Assembly (NCBI GenBank): GCA_019828565.1 | Contig: JAHDYR010000005.1 | Coordinates: forward strand, 558,001-622,000 | DNA length: 64,000 bases | Direction of reading: 5' to 3' | DNA from: Carpediemonas membranifera | Taxonomy: Eukaryota > Fornicata | In this document: positions 27,953-37,418 of the stretch, in pieces | Numbering within the stretch: the stretch's first letter is position 1 | Layout: the number at the start of each line of letters is the position of its first letter | Notes under the pieces: generated by a model | Database searches by the model: none | Told to the model about the DNA's origin: nothing | Seen by the model: the letters and a program-made list of their open reading frames with translations, nothing else | Position numbers and translations under genes: made by a program

Positions 27953-29410
27953 CTACCAGCCCTCCATCTCCTCCTTGATCTTCAGCAGCCGCTCCTTCCC
28001 GACTGTCTCGAACTTCACTCCATGCCGGGCCTCAACCATCTTCGTGACCTGGTCGAAGTTGGCGTCCGTCTGGAGCTTCAGGGAGACCGCGAACCCGTCC
28101 CTGCCGTACCGTCCGCACCGCCCAACGCGGTGGAGGTATGTGTCGACGCGGGTGTCGTTGTGGGCCTCCAGGAATGACGGCATGTCGTAGTTCACCACGA
28201 CTCGGACCGCGGGGACGTCCACGCCGCGGGAGATGATGTCGGTGCACACGAGCACCTTTGTCGCGGCCCGTCTGAAGTCTGCCATGACGGCCCTCCGCTG
28301 GTCATGGTCCAGGTCTGCCTGCAGACAGCCGACCTGGTGCCCGTCCGCCGTGAGACGGTCGGCCAGCTGCTGCGCCTGCTTCCTGGTTGCGACGAATATG
28401 ATGGCCTGTGCCCCGCTGAGCACTGTCTGCCAGAGGACCTTGAGGGCGCCGTACTTATCCCCGAACTCTGCCACCGGGAGGGTGAAGTGGCGGATGTTCT
28501 GGGGGTTCACCTCTGCGATGTCGTCGTCCTCCTTGCCGACCGCGATCCGCTTGCCCGTCTGCAGGATGGTGCTGCTGATGGCCCGGATGTCCTCGTTGTA
28601 CGTCGCACTGAAGAACAGGATCTGCAGGTCGGGGTGCGTCAGACGCGTGCTGATCGACGCCAGCTGCTTCTTGGCGCGCTGCTGGTGCTGGTCGCTCCGC
28701 TTCTTACCACTGGCGGCGGCGTCAGGGTGGAGCACCTTGATCAGGTCGTCGGCCTCGTCGATGACGTAGCAGATGATGTCGTCCGTGGGGATCTGCTTGC
28801 CGATGAGCCTGTGCAGGGTGCCGAGGGTGCCGATGACGATGTGCTCCGTGACGGCCGTCTCGTCCATCTGGGTCCCCACCACACGGTGCCGCACATTGGT
28901 CTTCTTACCCAGAACCTCCACTGTCTTGGCGATCTGGTGGGCGAGCTCTGCGGTGGGCACGAGGCACAGGACCTGGGGGGCGGCCTTCGTCTCGTCCACC
29001 GTGCTCAGCATCTTGATCACAAAGGCGGCTGTCTTGCCAGTGCCCGTGGGAGCTTGTGCGATGAGACGCTCGTTGCTATCGAGCACGATGCCGAGTGTGG
29101 CCCGCTGGATCATCGATGGCACGTTGTATCCCGCAAGGTCGATGCCCTTCTGGATGTCCTTGCGGATGCCGAAATCAGCGAACTTCTCCTTCTGGAGATG
29201 CTTGGAGATATCTACCTCGCTGTCATCTGCGATTGAGAAGCAGCGGAGGCTCGTGGAGTCGATATGGGATGAGACGTCCTTTCCCATACCGTAGCCCGTC
29301 ATATCGATCTCTTCTGGGTAATTCTGATGTTTCTAGGGGAACAAACCGTCATCATCCGCCACGGCGATGTTGGATATCGCCGCGTTCACCGCTTTCTCTT
29401 CTTCGGCCAT
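27953..29410 (-). CDS. DBP5: DEAD-box RNA helicase DBP5/DDX19-like, with a 33-nt intron and short first exon
   Basis: An RNA helicase that releases mRNPs at the nuclear pore. The CDS is complement(join(27953..29313,29347..29410)), 474 aa. Exon 1 reads MAEEEKAVNAAISN and continues acidic (VADDD) into exon 2 (EEID MTGYGMGK), in frame. Motifs: Q-motif region PSMIQ, I APTGTGKT, Ia PTAELAHQ (usual Arg replaced by Ala), II DEAD, III SAT, IV IIFVATRKQA, V TDIISRGVDVP, VI HRVGRCGRYG. FADFGIRKDIQKGI and the C-terminal wording match DBP5. Without the intron, translation would start at 29302 and lose the acidic leader. The upstream element shared with eIF3d then sits 11 bp before the ATG. Confidence 0.92.
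29314..29346 (-). other. Spliceosomal intron, 33 nt, in DBP5
   Basis: On the minus strand it starts GTTTGTTCC, contains CCTAG and ends TACCCAG. Splicing joins exon 1 to exon 2 in frame and removes an in-frame TAG. Inferred from reading frames, not from transcripts. Confidence 0.78.
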
Positions 29411-29421
29411 GCGGGCGGGTC

Positions 29422-29469
29422 ATTTACGCGTATACATACCTCTCAATGTACCGGTTCACACCGGTCCAA
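29422..29469 (-). promoter_or_regulatory. Shared upstream element (DBP5 copy)
   Basis: About 42 of 48 positions match 54868-54915 upstream of eIF3d, including the plus-strand block CCTCTCAATGTACCGG. It lies 11 bp upstream of the DBP5 ATG. It is probably a core promoter or 5' UTR element. Confidence 0.65.
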
Positions 29470-29779
29470 TTCTGTCCAACGTCAGCCAGCCTACAGGCCG
29501 GGGGCGGAGCTGCCACTAACGCTGGCGAAACGAGCAAGCAAATCTGACAAAACGCGCCAATTGAAATGATGCCCAAAATCGCACGAATGGTAATCCAATA
29601 GTCCTAGTAGGACGCATGACTCCGCGTCCGGTCGCGCTGCCCAGTCCTGCGACTCCGCCGCGAGTCTGTCCACTCAGTGTCATTCGGCGATGACACCCTC
29701 GGAAAGGCCCAGAGGGACAAGATGCCGCTCATATCATACATGAGACGCCTATACAAGGAGAATATTACGTTACATTAGC
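29470..29779. other. Divergent intergenic region, about 310 bp
   Basis: Lies between the DBP5 upstream element and the histidine kinase start. It is AT-richer near the kinase gene. No RNA gene or repeat was recognised; it presumably contains the kinase promoter. Confidence 0.45.
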
Positions 29780-32632
29780 ATGTATCACCCGCAGCACTCA
29801 CACAGTCAGCTTGATCAGGTCATCGCGGACATCGAGCCCCTCAAAACCCTCCTCATAATGACAGAAAGCCCATTTGTCACGTTTACGGAGAGTTTTCGTG
29901 TTCATTCAGCGAGCGAACTGTTCCGCCAGCTGCATCCCCTCAGGCCACGACGGACGCCAGCGACGACTGCGTTCATGACCCGGGCACTGATCCCACTGAC
30001 TCAATTCACACCGAACTCGGTCTTCATGGACCATGTGACGACGCCCAACGGCTCTGTGGCGCTGTGGTGGTCGGTCCACGGGCACTACCGGCATGGCGCC
30101 CTCAAGGCCGTCACCGTAGTCGGCTCCTACACCGGCGCAGCACTAAGTCCCAGGTCGTTTGGCCGCATCACCGAGACCCAGTTGTTCGAGATGATGAACC
30201 ACAGTGCAGCCGAGGCGTTCTATGTGCTTAAGGTCGACCCGACGGACCCGCGGGGGCTCAGGTCGGTGTTCTGCAGCCGGCTCTTCGTGCAATGGTGGGG
30301 TACGGATAAGATCTCGTTGGACAACTGGCTGTCCCCGATTGTAACGCCCAAGCCAGTCGAGGATGGTTTGTTTGAATTCTTACGGAGCGCCAGGGAGCGG
30401 CATGCTGATGAGTTCGTCATCAAGGCCGCAGATACTGGGCAATATCGCTGGGTCCGAGCCGTATCTATCAAGATTCTGGGCAGTCAGGGCGAAATGACCC
30501 ACCTGTTCTCAACCATCCAGGACATCACCGCGAGTGTGCTGGCCGCTGACCTCAGCATGAGTCTGAGGTACATATACGAGCTTCTGAGGGACCATAGTCC
30601 AGACATCATCATCCTAGTCGACCTAGCCGTTCACAGACCTCTCTTTATCAGCAAAGCGTGGGAACGATACACGGGCGCGGGGACCCGGTCCGTGGAGGAG
30701 AACGACGTTGAGTATTGCCGCAACTTCATCCCGGAAGACGAGGCAGACTGGTTCATAAGGCGGTTCACACTCTTCATGGCTGGAAAAGGGCCACTCAATA
30801 TCCGGCACCGGTTTGTCAATATGAAGACGGGCGCGTTGTATCACATGGACCTCAAGGGAACTTACATCAGGGAAGGTGGTCGGCCCAGCGCCGCTCTACT
30901 GGTGGCTACAGAGGTTTCTGACCTCGTCGAGGCGCAGCGGAGGATGGCCGAGACCAGTGTGCTGTTTGATCAGATGGCGACGACGCTGGATGACGCCTTC
31001 TGGATATGCGCGCCACCCACCGTCGAGAAGATCTTCTCGGACATGCTCTTCGTGTCATATGCCGCCCATGACCTGCTGGGCATCTCCCCGGAGGTTCTCG
31101 AGTACGACGTCAGCACGCTGCTCACGATAATGTCCCCTGATACCCAGGAGCGGATCCTCGCCGTGTTCAGCGAGTTCAACTACAACTGCGTCTTCCACCC
31201 CGCGGACGCCGAGCTCCACGTCACTGTGCCCGTCACCGTGGAGGGTCGGGTGAAGCAGATCCTCATCAGGGGTAGCCCCGTCCTTAACATGCGGGGCAAG
31301 GTTGTACGAGTGTGCGGCGTGGTGACCGATGTGACCGAGCTGCTCGATCTACAGGACAAGCTGGAGACCAGCATCAAGTGGTTCGACCTTATCAGTGACA
31401 ACCTGGACTGTGTCTTTTACCTGCTGTCGGCACCAAAGAACCAGACGGGCATGGACGTCCCCCTGTTCCGGATGTCGTACATCAACCGCTACTGGACCGA
31501 GCTCACGGGCCTCCCCATGGCTAAGGGCTACGACTCGAACTACTGGTGGACGGTGGTGCACCCGGACGACCGCGACTACGCCATGAAATCATTCACGGAC
31601 TGGACGCTGACGAGGTCGTATCGCATCGTCAGGCAGGACGGGAGGACCGTGCACGTCACGGAACGGCGGGTGAGGCTCACCGACGACGGAGACAACCTGT
31701 CCGTGGCCGGATTCGTCATGAACAACACTGATCTCGTCATCGCACAGCAGCAGAAGACAGAGGCTCAAGCCCAGCTCCACCGCGCACAGAAGCTCGAGAG
31801 CCTCGGCGTCCTGGCGGGGGGTGTGTCGCACGACTTCAACAACGCGCTGACCATCGTCATGGGAAACACGGACATGGCGCTAGAGCTGGTCGAGCCCGGC
31901 ACTGAGGTCCACGGCATGCTGCAGGAGATGATCGAGGCGGCGACCCGGGCATGCACCTTTACGGCCCAGTTGCTGTCCTACTCGGGCAAGGGCCAAATGC
32001 AGGTCAGCCCCGTTAACCTGGCGACCGTAGTCAGCGAGCTCTCACAGGTGATCAGGGCGAGTGCGACGCCCAACATCAGCGTGTCCTTTGAGATCGAGGA
32101 CCCCGAGACGGTCCCCTTGATCCGGGGTGACTCGAACCAGCTGCGGCAGGTGGTCATGAATCTGACCACGAACGGCATGGAGGCGATTGGCGGCGACGAT
32201 CCAGGGCACTTCAGGCTCTCGGTCTACGGATGCTCGTACAGGGACGTCGTGGCGCTGGAGGTGTCGGACACGGGCAAGGGCATGTCCGTTGATGTCCAGG
32301 CACGGTTGTTCGAGCCCTTCTTCTCGACCAAGAGCATTGAGACTGTCTCAGGGATGGGGCTGGCCGCGGTCAAGGGCATTGTCGACAACCATAAGGGGAA
32401 GATCGAAGTCAGAACTGGTGATAGCGGTGGGACACGCGTAGTTGTCATGTTTAGCTCGGTAAATGCCGATGATTATCGTCTGCTCGGAGTCACGGAGTCA
32501 TCGTCGCAATGGAGCAGCTCAACGCGAGAGTTGATGCACTTTGTAAGCACTTCAACGTACCTAATGAGCTTGATTGTCTGCGTGTGGCTGCATGCGCCAC
32601 GAAGCTCGGTCTCCGGGCAGAATACGCGGTGA
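29780..32632 (+). CDS. PAS-domain sensor histidine kinase of bacterial type
   Basis: A 950-aa kinase. At least three PAS/PAC-like units span about residues 180-660 (for example YRWVRAVSIKILG, ISKAWERYTGAG, INRYWTELTGLP with WWTVVHPDDR). The transmitter has H684 in VSHDFNNALTIVMGN, N-box Asn798 in NLTTNGMEAI, DTGKGM, LFEPFFSTK and GMGLA, so it should autophosphorylate on His. No receiver domain or membrane span is visible, so it is a soluble sensor needing a separate partner. Two-component kinases are rare outside a few eukaryotic groups, and lateral transfer from bacteria is likely. The domain normally ends near VVVMF; about 40 further residues overlap the next gene by 124 bp, so the true 3' end may differ. 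Confidence 0.9.
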   Translation: MYHPQHSHSQLDQVIADIEPLKTLLIMTESPFVTFTESFRVHSASELFRQLHPLRPRRTPATTAFMTRALIPLTQFTPNSVFMDHVTTPNGSVALWWSVHGHYRHGALKAVTVVGSYTGAALSPRSFGRITETQLFEMMNHSAAEAFYVLKVDPTDPRGLRSVFCSRLFVQWWGTDKISLDNWLSPIVTPKPVEDGLFEFLRSARERHADEFVIKAADTGQYRWVRAVSIKILGSQGEMTHLFSTIQDITASVLAADLSMSLRYIYELLRDHSPDIIILVDLAVHRPLFISKAWERYTGAGTRSVEENDVEYCRNFIPEDEADWFIRRFTLFMAGKGPLNIRHRFVNMKTGALYHMDLKGTYIREGGRPSAALLVATEVSDLVEAQRRMAETSVLFDQMATTLDDAFWICAPPTVEKIFSDMLFVSYAAHDLLGISPEVLEYDVSTLLTIMSPDTQERILAVFSEFNYNCVFHPADAELHVTVPVTVEGRVKQILIRGSPVLNMRGKVVRVCGVVTDVTELLDLQDKLETSIKWFDLISDNLDCVFYLLSAPKNQTGMDVPLFRMSYINRYWTELTGLPMAKGYDSNYWWTVVHPDDRDYAMKSFTDWTLTRSYRIVRQDGRTVHVTERRVRLTDDGDNLSVAGFVMNNTDLVIAQQQKTEAQAQLHRAQKLESLGVLAGGVSHDFNNALTIVMGNTDMALELVEPGTEVHGMLQEMIEAATRACTFTAQLLSYSGKGQMQVSPVNLATVVSELSQVIRASATPNISVSFEIEDPETVPLIRGDSNQLRQVVMNLTTNGMEAIGGDDPGHFRLSVYGCSYRDVVALEVSDTGKGMSVDVQARLFEPFFSTKSIETVSGMGLAAVKGIVDNHKGKIEVRTGDSGGTRVVVMFSSVNADDYRLLGVTESSSQWSSSTRELMHFVSTSTYLMSLIVCVWLHAPRSSVSGQNTR

Positions 32633-33150
32633 TGCCACATGACTACTACGACAGGACTCTGGAGGAACGCCGCAGGCTCCTCAAGGCTGCATCCACAGAC
32701 GCCTTATGCAAATCACTTATCTTTGAGAACATCCATTACAGTGGAGAGACCGGTGAGGCATCCGAGACGGCTGACGCTCACAACTCCCGCTACTACATCT
32801 GCATCGTGCAGTATAACAGGAAGATCAGCGACCAGAAGCTCGCCAAGTTCGTCCGTACCCAGGGCGGCCTCTCCCGCAAGCAGGTGAACCTCCGTGTGGC
32901 AAGCGAGGGCGACGCCCTGGCCGGGTTTCAGTTCAACGGCGTGGCGCCCGTGGGGATGCTCAAGGACATCCCGATTATTGTGTCAGACGCCATCATGGCC
33001 CAGTCCTACATATACTGTGGCGGGGGTGTGGAGCATGTCAAGATGGGCGTCAAGCCAGCCGAGTATGTCTCCAAGTACCGCTTCGTCGACCCGGACACCA
33101 TGGCCGCCGGCGTGGAGGGCCGCATTATGGTTGCTGACATCACTGTGTGA
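32509..33150 (+). CDS. YbaK/EbsC-domain protein (aminoacyl-tRNA deacylase fold)
   Basis: A 213-aa protein with a YbaK-type domain from about residue 45 to 210. MPHDYYDRTLEERRRLLKAA and DALCKSLIFENI are the N-terminal signature of the eukaryotic YbaK-like family. KLAKFVRTQGGLSRKQVNLR and the closing MVADITV continue the fold. Related proteins hydrolyse mis-charged tRNAs, but substrate specificity is not evident. Its ATG lies inside the 3' end of the histidine kinase frame (124-bp overlap), which is unusual for a eukaryote. Confidence 0.85.
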   Translation: MEQLNARVDALCKHFNVPNELDCLRVAACATKLGLRAEYAVMPHDYYDRTLEERRRLLKAASTDALCKSLIFENIHYSGETGEASETADAHNSRYYICIVQYNRKISDQKLAKFVRTQGGLSRKQVNLRVASEGDALAGFQFNGVAPVGMLKDIPIIVSDAIMAQSYIYCGGGVEHVKMGVKPAEYVSKYRFVDPDTMAAGVEGRIMVADITV

Positions 33151-33218
33151 AGAGTGCTCGCTGATCATTTAAAGACGACCATTGGTGCCGTGTTGTTCTA
33201 TGTCACCTTGGGGCAAAC

Positions 33219-33950
33219 TCAGTTCCTCGGGTCTGCCTGCAGGATGGTCGTGTCGAGTCCCCCTTGCCGCAGGGTCTCCGTGAGGTCCCGGAGCCTGGAC
33301 CCGTACTGCCCCATGGAGGTCGACCCGGCGTTGGAGGGCAGCTGGGCGTTGCTCTGTGCTGGTGGGATGAACAGAGCCTCGAACACGGTGTGGGGCGTGA
33401 AGATACGGCAGTCGCAGGAGGTCGTGGCGAGCACCAGTGCGACGAACAGGGCGTGGTGCGTCACAATGACCAGGATGCGGGTGAACTCAGACGGCATAGA
33501 CTGGATGATGGGGCGGGGATGGCGCAGGAAGAACCACGGCATCGAGAGGAGCCCGGCGTCCTCGCTGAAGACGAGCGCCGTCGAAAACATCAGTACACAC
33601 AGTGAAAGAAGCAGCAGGCGGTGTCTTCGGTGCTCAAAGAACATGATACCGAGTATTACTGGCCCCACGATGTATACAGAGAACGTGGTCATGTATGTTG
33701 CCATAAGAATAACGTACTCCAGCACAGAGAGCAGGTAAAGGTACCGCTTGAAGCGCATCGCCTTAACATAGTAGCCATCGTCTGGTGTTTGCAAGTTGGG
33801 GAGCGTTGGGGCGCCAAAATTCATGCTAGGGTGCTTCTTGGCAACCTCGTGACGATCTGATTGAAAATCTGATAAGCGCGGGGCCTGGGACATACGGCCC
33901 GTCGACCCGACATGGTCGAGCATGGGAGCCTCCATCGGCATAATGCTCAT
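33219..33950 (-). CDS. Multi-span membrane protein, function unknown
   Basis: A 243-aa protein of no recognised family. Four hydrophobic segments are visible in the central part: LYLLSVLEYVILMATYM, FSVYIVGPVILGIMFF, LLLLSLCVLMFSTALVFS, and ILVIVTHHALFVALVLATT. Both ends are hydrophilic. It has no signal peptide. Several close ATGs (33986, 33950, 33941, 33935) make the start approximate. It is convergent with the YbaK gene. Confidence 0.65.
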   Translation of the reverse strand: MSIMPMEAPMLDHVGSTGRMSQAPRLSDFQSDRHEVAKKHPSMNFGAPTLPNLQTPDDGYYVKAMRFKRYLYLLSVLEYVILMATYMTTFSVYIVGPVILGIMFFEHRRHRLLLLSLCVLMFSTALVFSEDAGLLSMPWFFLRHPRPIIQSMPSEFTRILVIVTHHALFVALVLATTSCDCRIFTPHTVFEALFIPPAQSNAQLPSNAGSTSMGQYGSRLRDLTETLRQGGLDTTILQADPRN

Positions 33951-34308
33951 CAATAATCCCCAGCTGAAGTATTGCCTGCGCTGCATTTTCCTGACCACCG
34001 CGACATTACCCCGCCCAACCAGCTGTCAACACACGAGTGCCAGAACGCCACCTCTGCTCCATGCCACACCAGGCTGTGCTGCGCTCTGCCCCGATCCATG
34101 CCGAGGATGCCCGTGCCCACCCCGTGACCCGGGTCCACGTCCCCGTCCTACCAGGCACCGCAGCTTGTTCAGAAGCCGGTGCTGTGTGTTTTAGACCAAA
34201 TTTCGCCGAATCTGCACTTTTCGAGAGTTGCCTGCGCGGCTCCCCTGACCGCTGTGCAGGTTAGCCCCCCAGAACTGCCTGGAACACCCAAACCACCACA
34301 AAGCCGCC
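33951..34308. other. Divergent intergenic region, 358 bp
   Basis: Between the membrane-protein gene (minus) and the phosphoesterase gene (plus). It is GC-rich with short C-rich runs. I see no RNA gene, repeat or coding signal. Confidence 0.45.
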
Positions 34309-36519
34309 ATGACGGTTCCTGAACGCGCAAAAGCTATTTTACTGAACCTTCCCTGGCCTGAGAAGCTTGGAGGTGCTCCGAAACGACCCAGAACCTCTAC
34401 TATCATTGGGACCGTCCGATTCCGGTCGATCCTCCTCTCCCTGTTTCTCATCTGCTTCATTCTTATCCCTATGCCCTTTGTACTTCGCTATAGTGGCATT
34501 TTCTTTGCCTACAGAAGCCAGGACAACGTCTCTTTCGACGCCACTACACCCGATGATGTGGTGATGGCAGACTCATTCGAGAACATTGTCTGGTTCCTGC
34601 AGAGCACGGACATCCACTACAAGGAGAGCAGCCCGCACCGTCACTACAACTATCGCCGCTTCCTCGAGCGGGCCCGCGACGAGTGGCGCCCCGCTTTCAT
34701 CCTCAACACAGGTGACACCACAGATGCCATCGTAAGCTTCCCCTTCGTCCGCGGCCAGCTGGACAGCGAGTGGGACTCCTACGTGACCGACCTTGAGGAG
34801 ACGGGCTGGGGGTCCCCACTCCGCCACATTGACGTCCTCGGCAACCACGACGCCATGAACTCTGGGTCCCCGCGGTCAGCCAGCAGCCTCTTCTACGAGA
34901 GAACCCCCACGGGCAGAGCACACTTTGCGGACGAGACCCTAACGGAGTCAGTCAGGGGTGACCAAACGGTGACACTAACGGTCGAGCGTCGCGGTGACCT
35001 GCTCAGGTTTGAGTTCCCGATGCCCCTGGACAACCTGACGGTCCTTCTCATGAACCTGCCTCAAACAGACCCGGGTCTGACGATCCCTGCCAACTTCTAC
35101 GGCAACCTCAACGCGGAGCAGACCATGGCCATCGACGAATCGTTCCCCACGGACGGAATGGTCATCACAGCCGGCCATCAGTGCGCTCGCTGGACACAGA
35201 TGCAGACGTTCGACACGCGGTCTTTTGACGGTCTCATGTCGCGTCCCAACAACGCCCTCAATCTGTGCGGGCACATCCACAGTCTGGGCTACTCCCGGTT
35301 CGGGAGCCACCACACGCCCGAGATCGCTTCGAGTTCCTTCACCAGGCGCCGCTTTCAGGCCGTCGTGGTCGACCATGGTCTTGTTTCAGTTCATGAGCAT
35401 ACTCTCGATACACCGGCCCTACTCCTGCCATCTAACCCCCCTCAGGGCCACATCGTCTCTGCCGCTAGCCCTGTGCACCGTGTCGGGCAAAGTACGCACA
35501 TCAGGGCCCTATTCACTGGTGACTGTCCCGCCACTGCGACGGCGACCATCGGTGACAAGACGTATCCCCTCTTCTGCACGCCCATCCCAGAGGACTACGA
35601 GTACGCACTGCCTGGTACCAGCAGCGTGAACCTGCTGACCGCCGAGTGGAACCCGGCCGAGCTCGGCGACGGACTTCACCGCATCACTTTCAACGTTGTC
35701 GCCAACGCCAACGGCGACACGATGAGTAACTCCTACGAGTTCTCCCTGGACGGTACTGCGACGCCGCTGGACCGTGTCCGGTGGTCAATCGGCCTCGACC
35801 ACCCCAGCAACACGACCAACATGTTCACACACTGGACACTCTTCTGGGCCGCCGTCCTCATCACCGTCCTCGCCTCGGTCGCCCTGACCGCGCTCCTGCC
35901 GATCCGACTCAAGCTCACGACGGTCCGCAACGAGGCCGGCTCGCACGTGGAGGCCCGCTGGGTGCGACACCCTATCCTCATCATCCTCGCAGCTGTACTT
36001 ATATTCGCACCGAACTACGTTATCAAGGCCAATCGGGAGGACTGGGCGCTAGTCTTCTCCTTCTGCGTGGTCGAGCGGGGCAGGGTGGTGTTCGACACGT
36101 TCTTCTACCTGATTCCCCTCATCGTCACAATCGTCACAGTCCTCCCGGGCACGGGCCTGCTCGCTTTCATCTCGGCCTACAAGGGATTCCGCACTCACAT
36201 CCACCACGTACGCCGCCTCAATATGGGTCAGCTTGAGCGCGGACTCCTCGGCCTCGGCTCTAAGGGCCTGCCTGTCCAGCTCATCGTCGACCTCGGCTTC
36301 GCGGCCGTCGTACTGGCTGTGCTAACCGGCATCGTGCTCTTCATGGGCGTCCTATACGTGCTAGGTGCTCTCATGTGGGCTCCGGACGTCCTCTCGGGCC
36401 TCGTGACACTCGTGTTCTCTCCGGCTCTGCTTCTCAGTCACGTGCTGCTGCTTGGTGCCATCGTCTGGGAAGCAATGGGTGTCGCTCGCCTGAGACTTAT
36501 GCCCTTGACTCAGGTTTAA
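34309..36519 (+). CDS. TMEM62-like membrane metallophosphoesterase
   Basis: A 736-aa membrane protein with a lumenal or extracellular calcineurin-like phosphoesterase domain. One membrane span at about residues 40-66 (SILLSLFLICFILIP) is followed by the metal-binding motifs Asp101-x-His103, GDTTD (Asp136), GNHD (179-181), a later GHQC, and CGHIHS. A beta-rich middle follows. The C-terminal third has about five spans (from HWTLFWAAVLITVLASVAL to LLLSHVLLLGAIVWEAMG). This order matches the TMEM62 family, whose substrate is unknown. All metal ligands appear present. Confidence 0.87.
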   Translation: MTVPERAKAILLNLPWPEKLGGAPKRPRTSTIIGTVRFRSILLSLFLICFILIPMPFVLRYSGIFFAYRSQDNVSFDATTPDDVVMADSFENIVWFLQSTDIHYKESSPHRHYNYRRFLERARDEWRPAFILNTGDTTDAIVSFPFVRGQLDSEWDSYVTDLEETGWGSPLRHIDVLGNHDAMNSGSPRSASSLFYERTPTGRAHFADETLTESVRGDQTVTLTVERRGDLLRFEFPMPLDNLTVLLMNLPQTDPGLTIPANFYGNLNAEQTMAIDESFPTDGMVITAGHQCARWTQMQTFDTRSFDGLMSRPNNALNLCGHIHSLGYSRFGSHHTPEIASSSFTRRRFQAVVVDHGLVSVHEHTLDTPALLLPSNPPQGHIVSAASPVHRVGQSTHIRALFTGDCPATATATIGDKTYPLFCTPIPEDYEYALPGTSSVNLLTAEWNPAELGDGLHRITFNVVANANGDTMSNSYEFSLDGTATPLDRVRWSIGLDHPSNTTNMFTHWTLFWAAVLITVLASVALTALLPIRLKLTTVRNEAGSHVEARWVRHPILIILAAVLIFAPNYVIKANREDWALVFSFCVVERGRVVFDTFFYLIPLIVTIVTVLPGTGLLAFISAYKGFRTHIHHVRRLNMGQLERGLLGLGSKGLPVQLIVDLGFAAVVLAVLTGIVLFMGVLYVLGALMWAPDVLSGLVTLVFSPALLLSHVLLLGAIVWEAMGVARLRLMPLTQV

Positions 36520-37218
36520 GATTAAAAACTCTCTTTACGGATTGACTCCTGTTCCCGTCGACGAGTCATTCCGGTGACTGGCTCGGCCGTGTGACGCATT
36601 AGTGGCAGTATTCCTTGAGAGGCCAGTTCGGCAAGGGTTTTCCTGGATGGCCGCGGTGCCCACAAGGAAACCAACACCTCCGCCTCTTCCCAGCCGTTGA
36701 ACAAGTCGACGCCCCCATCAACCCACACGCCGACATCCCCGCTGACCTACTCATAGCCCCACCGAGCGCCGTGCCCACCGTCGCGGACCTACGCGTCACG
36801 AACTACCGATCTCCGACAAAGAACGCCACTACAAAGACTATCGTGTCACAGTGCTGCCCGCAATCTCTTCCGTTAACGGTGAGACAGCGGTTCCCAAGAG
36901 CAGCGGCACCAGTAAGAAGCGCTCCTGCTGGATCGCTGCCCTCGCTGGCATCTGCGGACTCTCTGAGAATGCCACCGCCACACTCCGCCGCGATGTCGCC
37001 CTCGCCCACTGGAACGGCAACGTTGCAGTCTGGGCCTCGATTCCCTTCCCACGCTCATAACCGACACTGGCTCCAACTCCGATCGGGTTTCACACCACAC
37101 CACCCAGCCACACACTGCCCGCGCCCAAGCCCGCCACACACGCGTCACCTGACGCCGAGAGTAGTTCCGAATTCTCGCGCCAGGACGCTCGGATTCTCCC
37201 CCACCGTCCCACGTAAAT
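36520..37218. other. Intergenic region of about 700 bp without an assignable gene
   Basis: Lies between the TMEM62-like gene and tRNA-Asp. A plus-strand frame (ATG 36851 to stop 37058-37060, 69 codons, open upstream of the ATG) has balanced composition, such as CWIAALAGICGLSENA, but I do not recognise it. Overlapping frames on both strands are equally long, so I cannot call a gene. Confidence 0.35.
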
Positions 37219-37291
37219 TCGATCATAGTATAGGTGGTTAGTATATCGCGCTGTCACCGCGGAGACCCGGGTTCAAGTCCCGGTGATCGAG
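37219..37291 (+). tRNA. tRNA-Asp (anticodon GTC)
   Basis: A 73-nt cloverleaf without intron. The acceptor stem TCGATCA pairs fully with TGATCGA and the discriminator base is G. The anticodon loop is CTGTCAC, and the T-arm is CCCGG GTTCAAG TCCCGG-like. A T-run follows 3 bp after the end and could be the RNA polymerase III terminator. The 3' end faces tRNA-Leu. Confidence 0.93.
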
Positions 37292-37336
37292 CTTTTGCTG
37301 CAGGCTTACAGCTCCTGTGCCAAGCCGTGCAAAAAT

Positions 37337-37418
37337 TGTGCGCTGTGGGATTCGAACCCACGCCCCCGAAGAGACTAGCGCCTGAAGCTAGCGCCTTAGA
37401 CCGCTCGGCCAAACGCAC
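37337..37418 (-). tRNA. tRNA-Leu (anticodon CAG)
   Basis: An 82-nt class II tRNA. The acceptor stem GTGCGTT pairs with AGCGCAC (one G-T). The anticodon stem is CTAGC/GCTAG with loop TTCAGGC, and there is a long variable arm (CTCTTCGGGGG). The T-loop GGTTCGAATCC is standard. A run of T follows on the minus strand. Convergent with tRNA-Asp, 45 bp apart. Confidence 0.93.

Noticed and set aside
32451-32481. Possible 31-nt intron at the end of the histidine kinase gene (GTAAAT...GGAG)
   Set aside because: The donor is off consensus, the splice only shortens the overlap with the YbaK gene, and no conserved sequence is gained.
36851-37060. 69-codon frame upstream of tRNA-Asp
   Set aside because: Balanced composition but no homologue recognised and competing frames of equal length; too weak to call a gene.
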